64,000 nucleotides of DNA from Pseudolachnospira sp051055405 (GTDB taxonomy: Bacteria > Bacillota > Clostridia > Lachnospirales > Lachnospiraceae): NCBI RefSeq assembly GCF_051055405.1, contig NZ_CP167068.1, positions 186,001 through 250,000 on the forward strand. Reading direction: 5' to 3'. The notes beneath the pieces are model-generated. The model saw only the letters and a list, made by a program, of their open reading frames with translations, was not told the DNA's origin and searched no databases. Positions 57,948 through 64,000 of the stretch are shown piece after piece; positions within the stretch are counted from its first letter, which is position 1, and the number at the start of each line of letters is the position of its first letter. A program made the translations under genes and the position numbers.

Positions 57948-59753
57948 TTGAAACAGAAAAGTTTTACGCGCCTGGTGTCTGGATTGTTGATGGGAACGAT
58001 TCTGGTTGCCTTTGCGCTGACTGCCGCCATGTCCAATTATTATATCCGGCAGAATCTGATTGAGAATGCCATTGAGACCGGTCAGAGAAATGTAAAAGCA
58101 GACGATGTATCGCTGAGCGCGTACCTCTCCTTTCTCGGTCGGTCGTCACGGGAGCTTTACTATAATACTGGGATTTACACGGTGCTGTATGAACCAAGCC
58201 ACAATTACGAAGACAGCGCTTCGATTTTTACCTATCTGCAGTCTCTGGTGAATCTATCGGATGGAAGAGAAATTCTTCAAATTTACATGAATCTTTATAG
58301 TTCTGGCAAATCCTATCTGGTCGGCCGGTCCGGGCGGGCGATTGGGGATGGAGATTATCAGGCGGCGATCCCGGAAAGCCTGGGGCCGTATCAAGCATTT
58401 TGCGAAGGGGTGCACCTCAGTCATACGTATGATATAGCGGCCCTAGAGACAGAGGCGGCGGAAGTTTGTACGTTTCACTGGAATATCTATAATACCATGG
58501 GAACGCAGGTGATCGGAACCTTGTCCATCGATGTGTTGATCGATAAGCTGGCGTCCTATTTATCCTCGGTGGAACGGGGAAATCCCGTATATCTTCTCTC
58601 GGAAGAAGGAACTGTGTTGTATCAAAATACCGATGTCTTGTCGGAAAGCGCGCAGCAGGAGCTGCTTCAAAAGAATACGGCGGGGTGGATGGAGATCCGG
58701 GATTCTTCCTTTCAAGGAGTGGCGTTTGTCCAGAAGGTAAGCAGCGATCTGGTATCCTGGCGGATCGTGGAATTAAAAACCAACGAGGAATTATTTGGAC
58801 CTGCCAACCAGATTTTGTTATGGCAGATCTTGCTGATGGCAGTAGCCGCCCTGATCTGTATCGGTGTGGCGGTATTGACGATTTTTCATCTTATGAAGCC
58901 GCTGCGGGAGCTGAAAAATTATGCCAAGGCGGTAGAAAAGGGAAATCTGACCGCAGATATTCGTCAATATACCCATTATCAAAGGCCCGATGAGATCGGA
59001 GCGCTGATTGTCCATATGGAAAATATGATGGCTACGGTCAATGAGATGTTTATCCGGCAGCAGAAATTAAGCCAGGCCCATCGAAATGTGGAGATGAAGA
59101 TGCTTTTGGCTCAGATCAATCCGCATTTCATCTACAATACCCTTCAAAGTATCAGCACGCTGGCACTGATGCACGGGGATAAGGAGAGCTACCGGCTGCT
59201 GGTCCGTCTGGGGGCGGAAATGCAGTACAGCATGAATCTAGAACAAGAGGTCGTAAAACTGCAGCAGGAAAAGGAATATATCGAAAACTATTTGGTTTTG
59301 CAGCAGCAGCGGTTTGACGGTCGATTTCAGTTTGAGATTTTGCTGGAACCAGGAACGGAATCGATCACCGTCCCCAAGATGTCTCTTCAGCCATTGGTGG
59401 AAAACGCGATCAAGCATGGAAAAATTCATCAGATACCAGGGGGCTTTATCCGCGTGCGGGCGAAAAAGGTGGAAGAAACGCTGGAAATTACTTTGGAGGA
59501 TAATGGAAAAGGCTGCTCTGAGGAACGATATAAGGAATTGAATGAAATCCTGGCGAATCCAAGAGAGGAAGATGTGTATGTGAAGGAACATATTGGGATG
59601 CGCAATGTGAATTACCGTCTCCGGCTTCTCTATGGAGAGAAAGTCAGGATGATCCTTGGTCCCTCGATTTGGAATGGGGGAAAAGTTACGATACGGATTC
59701 CGTTAGACCAATACGAAGGAGGCCCCATCTTTGAAAGCATTGATTGTAGATGA
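57948..59753 (+). CDS. YesM-type sensor histidine kinase
   Basis: 601 residues from the TTG at 57948 (GGGAGGAG eight bases upstream; the longer frame to 57855 has no ribosome site). Helices at 9-30 and 289-313 flank a Cache-like extracellular sensor. HAMP at about 315-367. His_kinase (PF06580) domain with His393 in QINPHFIYNTLQ. HATPase with NAIKHG and DNGKG. Such kinases sense extracellular nutrients and usually control neighbouring transporter genes. Overlaps the regulator gene by 23 bp. Confidence 0.92.
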   Translation: MKQKSFTRLVSGLLMGTILVAFALTAAMSNYYIRQNLIENAIETGQRNVKADDVSLSAYLSFLGRSSRELYYNTGIYTVLYEPSHNYEDSASIFTYLQSLVNLSDGREILQIYMNLYSSGKSYLVGRSGRAIGDGDYQAAIPESLGPYQAFCEGVHLSHTYDIAALETEAAEVCTFHWNIYNTMGTQVIGTLSIDVLIDKLASYLSSVERGNPVYLLSEEGTVLYQNTDVLSESAQQELLQKNTAGWMEIRDSSFQGVAFVQKVSSDLVSWRIVELKTNEELFGPANQILLWQILLMAVAALICIGVAVLTIFHLMKPLRELKNYAKAVEKGNLTADIRQYTHYQRPDEIGALIVHMENMMATVNEMFIRQQKLSQAHRNVEMKMLLAQINPHFIYNTLQSISTLALMHGDKESYRLLVRLGAEMQYSMNLEQEVVKLQQEKEYIENYLVLQQQRFDGRFQFEILLEPGTESITVPKMSLQPLVENAIKHGKIHQIPGGFIRVRAKKVEETLEITLEDNGKGCSEERYKELNEILANPREEDVYVKEHIGMRNVNYRLRLLYGEKVRMILGPSIWNGGKVTIRIPLDQYEGGPIFESIDCR

Positions 59754-61338
59754 TGAGAAAGCGGCTGTGATTGCAGTCAAAATGCTGGTAGATTGGAAAA
59801 AATACAAGATTGACACGGTTTATGAGGTAAATTCTTCGGAGGACGTGCTGCCGCTTATCCGGACAGAGGAGATTCAGATCATCATATCCGATGTGAGGAT
59901 GCCCGGTATGAACGGCTTGGAGCTGATTTCGGAGATTCATAAGATTCGTCCCAACACAAAAGTGATTATGATATCTGGCTACGGACAGTTTGATTATGTG
60001 CGCAGCGCTCTGCAGCTTGGATGCGCAGATTATATTTTAAAACCCATCGATGAAGAGCAGATCAACCGCGCCGTAGAAAAAGCCGTGCGGGAGTGGCAGA
60101 GGGATGTTTCCATCCAGGCCATTGAACATTCCTACCACGAGATCGACAGCCAGATGAAGAAAGCGCAGGCCCAGCGGTTGATGCTCGTTTTCCTAAACTC
60201 CGCCAATCGGGAGGTGGCTTACGGTCAGCTTTGCGAGCTGCTTCCGGAATTCCGGAAGATCAAACGGTTTCGAATTGCCAATCTGTACACCAAGCATCTG
60301 CCGGAAGAGGTCTTGCAGGGAGAGCAGGAGCTTTCTATCCTGGCGGATTTGGCCAACGACGTGGTCTATGATGCCGGGTGTGCTCTGGCGATTATGAGAC
60401 GGCTCCACGGCAACATCCAGATCTTTTTTGACGCGGACCGCTGCAATGTCCCCCTGCTCTGCCAACAGATTTTATATGTGTTATACCAGAAGAGCAAAGT
60501 GCATTTCCCTCTGGGGCTCAGCGATGCCTGGCCGATCGATCAGGACGTAGGCGACGCGGTCCGGCAGGCTGGTTTTCGGGCCAGGAGCGTGGGCGTATCT
60601 TTGATCGAGAAGGGAGAGTTTTGGGAGCAGGAAGAATGGACGGCGAAATCCGGAGCGTTTCAGCCTTTTGAAGAGAATCTTCACAAAGCGGTGTTAAGCG
60701 GCTATGACCATATGATCCGGAAGGCGGTGGAAGAAACCATCCGGGGCTTTACGGAGGGAAAGGAACTTCATCTAAGCGACTTGGAGATGATTCAGCAGGA
60801 TTACCAGATGATGCGAATTCGCTGGCTGGAAGGGTTTCGGCTGAGCCGGGCCAGGCAGAAGCAGGAAGTGACACAAAAGATACCAGATCCATGTTTTCGC
60901 CTTCCCTTTGACGAGCACGGTCTCTTTTCTCCCAAAAAGATGGAAGATAATCTGTACCAGGATCTTCAAAATCTTGCCTTGTACTTTCGGGATACGATGG
61001 GGGCGGGAGAAAACGATGGGGCGATTTTTCAACAGATTGAACAGTACCTTTTGATGCACTACACCGAAAGGATTACCATTGGCCTGATCGCAGAGGAATT
61101 TGCCCTCAGTGAAAGCTATCTGTCAAGGGCGTTTAAGAAAAATATCGGCATGGGAATTCCGGATTATCTCAACCATTTAAGGATTCGGAAGGCCAAAGAA
61201 CTGCTGTTAAATCCCCAGATGAAAATTTTAGATATCGCCTATCTGCTGGGGTATCAGGATGAAAAATATTTCAGCCGTGTTTTCCACAAATTAGAAGGAA
61301 AATCACCGCAGCAATATCGTTTGGAAAAGCGGGGATAA
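59731..61338 (+). CDS. YesN-type response regulator with AraC output domain
   Basis: 535 residues, TTG start behind GGAGG. Receiver domain 1-120 with phosphorylation site Asp54 (ISDVRMPG) and Lys103 region (ILKPID). A long middle domain follows, and an AraC-type double HTH at about 435-535 (IAEEFALSESYLSRAFKKN; LDIAYLLGYQDEKYFSRVF). It likely activates the Dpp-type transporter and perhaps the glycyl radical genes upstream. Confidence 0.92.
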   Translation: MKALIVDDEKAAVIAVKMLVDWKKYKIDTVYEVNSSEDVLPLIRTEEIQIIISDVRMPGMNGLELISEIHKIRPNTKVIMISGYGQFDYVRSALQLGCADYILKPIDEEQINRAVEKAVREWQRDVSIQAIEHSYHEIDSQMKKAQAQRLMLVFLNSANREVAYGQLCELLPEFRKIKRFRIANLYTKHLPEEVLQGEQELSILADLANDVVYDAGCALAIMRRLHGNIQIFFDADRCNVPLLCQQILYVLYQKSKVHFPLGLSDAWPIDQDVGDAVRQAGFRARSVGVSLIEKGEFWEQEEWTAKSGAFQPFEENLHKAVLSGYDHMIRKAVEETIRGFTEGKELHLSDLEMIQQDYQMMRIRWLEGFRLSRARQKQEVTQKIPDPCFRLPFDEHGLFSPKKMEDNLYQDLQNLALYFRDTMGAGENDGAIFQQIEQYLLMHYTERITIGLIAEEFALSESYLSRAFKKNIGMGIPDYLNHLRIRKAKELLLNPQMKILDIAYLLGYQDEKYFSRVFHKLEGKSPQQYRLEKRG

Positions 61339-61349
61339 GTCGGGATTGT

Positions 61350-61395
61350 CCACCCCCAAGAGCATGATTTTGAGTGTTCTTGGGGGTGGGCTTTT
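61350..61395 (+). terminator. Intrinsic terminator between the regulator and dppB-like gene
   Basis: Perfect 12-bp stem, CCACCCCCAAGA with TCTTGGGGGTGG, then GCTTTTG. The transporter genes must therefore rely on read-through or their own promoter. Confidence 0.75.
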
Positions 61396-61459
61396 GTTAT
61401 TCTATAGGAAATTTCTCTGGAGTTTCGAATTCTATTCGATCAAAGAAAGGAGATTCGTC

Positions 61460-62428
61460 ATGATAAAGTACGTGATAAAACGATTGTTCCTGATGATTCC
61501 TGTCATGCTGGGCGTTACGTTTTTGCTGTATGGCCTTCTGTCCCTGGCAACCGGCGACGCGGCCCGTGTGAAGTTCGGGGAGGAAGCGTCGGAAGAGGTG
61601 ATGGATGCGTGGCGGGAGGAAAAAGGGCTGAACGACCCGCTGCTGGTTCAATATGTCCGCTATGTCAAAAACATTGTGACAAAAGGAAGCCTGGGGACTT
61701 CCTATCTTACCGATAAGCCGGTAACGGAGATGCTGATTGCCCGTTTCCCCGTGACCTTAAAGTTAGCTGTGGTCGGCCTGTGCGTCATGCTGATCATCGG
61801 CGTGCCGATTGGAATCATATCAGCGATCAAACAATACACCTGGATTGATACGGCGATGGTTTCTGTGGGTATGTTAGGCGTATCCCTTCCCAACTTCTGG
61901 GTGGCTTTGATGCTGATCATCCTGTTTTCTCAAAAGCTGGGGATTTTGCCGGCCTCCGGTATGGGCAGCATCGCTCATTGGATTATGCCGGCGGTCGCGG
62001 TGGGAATCGGTCCTTCCTGCACCATGATGCGGACCACCCGTTCCAGTGTCCTGGAATGTGTCCGCCAGGATTATGTGCGTACCGCCCGGTCAAAGGGACA
62101 GAAAGAGCGTACCGTCGTGATCCATCATGTGCTGAGAAACGCGCTGATTCCCGTGGTGACGGTCAGCGGTATCCAGTTCGGCGCGCTGATGGGGGGAGCC
62201 GTGGTCATCGAGTCTATCTTCTCTCTGCCGGGGCTGGGAAAATTGATCGTAGATAACATTGCGACCCGCGACTACCCGGTGGTCATCGGAGGGGTTCTGG
62301 TGATCGCCATCGCCTTTAGCCTGGTCAACTTGCTGGTCGATATTTTATATACGGTCATTGATCCTCGCATCAAAACGCAGTTTGAAGTGAAAAAGCGGAA
62401 GAAAAATGCAGCGAAGGAGGTGGGCTGA
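61460..62428 (+). CDS. ABC transporter permease, DppB/NikB type
   Basis: 322 residues from the ATG at 61460 (AAAGGAG upstream). N-terminal YVIKRLFLMIPVMLGVTFL signature of DppB, six helices, and the EAA-like loop DYVRTARSKGQKE (about residue 210-222). Heterodimer partner of the next gene. Imports the ligand captured by the lipoprotein at 56150 (inference). Confidence 0.93.
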   Translation: MIKYVIKRLFLMIPVMLGVTFLLYGLLSLATGDAARVKFGEEASEEVMDAWREEKGLNDPLLVQYVRYVKNIVTKGSLGTSYLTDKPVTEMLIARFPVTLKLAVVGLCVMLIIGVPIGIISAIKQYTWIDTAMVSVGMLGVSLPNFWVALMLIILFSQKLGILPASGMGSIAHWIMPAVAVGIGPSCTMMRTTRSSVLECVRQDYVRTARSKGQKERTVVIHHVLRNALIPVVTVSGIQFGALMGGAVVIESIFSLPGLGKLIVDNIATRDYPVVIGGVLVIAIAFSLVNLLVDILYTVIDPRIKTQFEVKKRKKNAAKEVG

Positions 62429-63277
62429 ATGAAAAAAGGAAGAAGACTGAAAGAAATATGGAGAAGGTTTAAAAAGAACCGTCTCGCGATGGTCGGTCTG
62501 GTAGTAATTTTGATCGTCGTCGTCCTTTCCATTTTGGCGCCGCTGATCGCTCCCTATGGGCTGGATGAGCAGAACGCGAAAAACCGCCTGCTTGCTCCCT
62601 GCGCCGAGCATCTGTTTGGAACCGATAATTATGGCCGGGACATCTTAACCCGCGTGCTCTACGGGGGACGGATCTCCCTGACAGTCGCCATTGGAGCAAC
62701 GGCGATCTCCGGATTTTTCGGAATTATTCTAGGCTCCATCGCCGGATTTTTTGGAGGCAAGGTGGACAATGCGATCATGCGGGTGCTGGATGTATTTATG
62801 GCGCTTCCGGCGACGCTGACCGCTATCGCCATTTCTACCGTACTGGGAACTGGCATCACCAAAACCATGCTGGCTCTGGGGCTCGCTACGGTTCCGCGGT
62901 TTGCCAGAATCGTCCGGGGACCGATTCTGTCCCTTCGGACCTCGGAATTTATCGAAGCCGCCCAGTCCATCGACGTCAGCACTCCGAAGATTATTTTTAA
63001 ACATATCATTCCTAATGTACTGTCCCCGATCATTGTACAGGCGACTCTGTATATTGCAACGACCCTGATGGTGGCGTCCTCTTTAAGCTTTGTCGGTCTG
63101 GGCGTGCAGCCCCCCTCGGCGGAGTGGGGAGCGATGATTACCGCGGGCCGCGCTTACATCAAAGGAAATTGGTGGCTGATCACTTTCCCAGGACTTGCGA
63201 TCCTGATTTCTGTATTTTCCATGAATGTGTTGGGAGACGGCCTTCGTGACGCGCTGGATCCCCGGCTGAAGAATTAA
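62429..63277 (+). CDS. ABC transporter permease, DppC/NikC type
   Basis: 282 residues. The ATG follows the previous stop without a gap; AAGGAGGTGGGC lies upstream. N-terminal WRRFKKNRLAMVGLVVI signature, GTDNYGRDILTRVLYG motif and an EAA-like loop EFIEAAQSIDVS, all typical of DppC. Six helices. Confidence 0.93.
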   Translation: MKKGRRLKEIWRRFKKNRLAMVGLVVILIVVVLSILAPLIAPYGLDEQNAKNRLLAPCAEHLFGTDNYGRDILTRVLYGGRISLTVAIGATAISGFFGIILGSIAGFFGGKVDNAIMRVLDVFMALPATLTAIAISTVLGTGITKTMLALGLATVPRFARIVRGPILSLRTSEFIEAAQSIDVSTPKIIFKHIIPNVLSPIIVQATLYIATTLMVASSLSFVGLGVQPPSAEWGAMITAGRAYIKGNWWLITFPGLAILISVFSMNVLGDGLRDALDPRLKN

Positions 63278-63294
63278 GAAAGGACGGAAGGAAA

Positions 63295-64000
63295 ATGGAT
63301 AGAGCAAAGCAAGGGAAAGAAAATGTACTGGAGATGGAAGACTTGGTCATCCATTATGAGACGGACGCCGGCGTCTGCCATGCAGTCAACCATGTGAGTT
63401 TACAGTTAAAGAAAGGCCAGACCATCGGTCTGGTGGGAGAGACCGGCGCTGGAAAAACAACCATCGCCTTAGGGATTATGGGTTTGATTCCCAATCCTCC
63501 CGGACGCGTAGTCGGCGGAGCGATTCGATTTATGGGGGAAAATCTGCTGGAAATGGGAAAGGCGCAGATGCGCAATATTCGTGGAAAAAAAATCTCCATG
63601 ATTTTTCAGGACCCGATGACGGCGCTGAATCCCATCGATACGGTGGGCGATCAGATTCGAGAAGTAATTTTACTCCATGAACATGGAATTTCCAAAGCGG
63701 AGGCCACAAAAAAGGCCTGCGAAGTATTAGAAATGGTAGGGATTCCGGCAGAGCGCTATGAGGAATATCCCCATCAGTTCTCCGGCGGCATGAAGCAGCG
63801 GATTGTGATTGCGATCGCCTTGGCTTGCAATCCGGAACTTCTGATCGCCGATGAGCCGACGACGGCGCTGGACGTTACGATTCAGGCGCAGGTGTTGGAT
63901 AAGCTCAATGAATTAAAAGAAAAACTGGGGACGTCCATGATTCTAATCACCCATGATCTGGGAATCGTGGCGGAAATGTGCGATGAAGTGGCGATCGTCT
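63295..64000 (+). CDS. ABC transporter ATPase, DppD/OppD type (3' end outside window)
   Basis: The first 235 codons are present and the frame is open to the window end. Walker A GETGAGKTT (about 50-58), Q-loop MIFQDPMTALNP, signature FSGGMKQR, Walker B LLIADEPTTALD and H-loop ITHD are intact. The C-terminal oligopeptide-transporter extension lies beyond 64000. GGAAGG precedes the ATG. A second ATPase (DppF type) is expected downstream. Confidence 0.93.
   Translation, partial: MDRAKQGKENVLEMEDLVIHYETDAGVCHAVNHVSLQLKKGQTIGLVGETGAGKTTIALGIMGLIPNPPGRVVGGAIRFMGENLLEMGKAQMRNIRGKKISMIFQDPMTALNPIDTVGDQIREVILLHEHGISKAEATKKACEVLEMVGIPAERYEEYPHQFSGGMKQRIVIAIALACNPELLIADEPTTALDVTIQAQVLDKLNELKEKLGTSMILITHDLGIVAEMCDEVAIV

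Overview
The window looks like chromosome of a spore-forming anaerobic Firmicute of the Lachnospiraceae/Clostridia type. The evidence is strong AGGAGG Shine-Dalgarno sites with many GTG and TTG starts, a YyaC-type spore protease, a T-box leader on metG, rubredoxin, a glycyl radical enzyme with its activase, and a Gram-positive Tad/Flp pilus locus. Base composition looks moderate (around half G+C by eye). The 8.9-10.4 kb segment is visibly more AT-rich. No rRNA, tRNA, CRISPR array or intact insertion sequence was seen.

Layout. 1-6.5 kb: the 3' part of a giant sortase-type repeat surface protein, convergent with glgB (6.6-8.5 kb). 8.6-10.3 kb: a DUF2508 protein and an AT-rich toxin-antitoxin-like pair (HTH plus DUF3990 ADP-ribosyltransferase-like protein and partner). 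10.6-16.1 kb: a six-gene export or envelope operon with two ABC-2 permeases, one normal and one degenerate ATPase, a membrane-anchored CARDB-like protein and a shortened FtsX/MacB-like protein. 16.1-26.1 kb: a Tad pilus operon with a good sigma-A promoter overlapped by a 27-bp palindrome; rhomboid, transaldolase-like and (ETTAA)8 lipoprotein genes follow.

28.3-35 kb: a catabolic operon combining a GalB-like PIG-L hydratase, a TctBAC tripartite tricarboxylate transporter, a DUF1932-type dehydrogenase, a LysR regulator and an RraA/CHA-aldolase-like protein. Together they could import and split a citrate-like tricarboxylate. 35-40.5 kb: DUF885 lipoprotein, homocysteine S-methyltransferase-type protein, small lipoprotein, rubredoxin and two paralogous zinc-ribbon membrane proteins. 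40.5-51.9 kb: T-box-metG-tatD-rsmA, a lipoprotein, a repeat-rich DUF6128-type protein, yyaC, a LysM protein, a DUF5711-type protein and a histidine kinase. 52-52.6 kb: PIN-domain toxin-antitoxin pair.

52.7-64 kb: a glycyl radical enzyme of unassigned substrate (Cys445-Val-Asp447 active-site loop) with its activase, a divergent family-5 solute-binding lipoprotein, a YesM/YesN-type two-component system and a DppBCD-type importer cut by the window end. This reads as sensing, import and anaerobic radical conversion of an unknown small molecule. The strongest leads are this cluster, including a 16-bp hairpin that buries its ribosome binding site and runs into a U-tract, and the GalB/CHA-aldolase/Tct operon.
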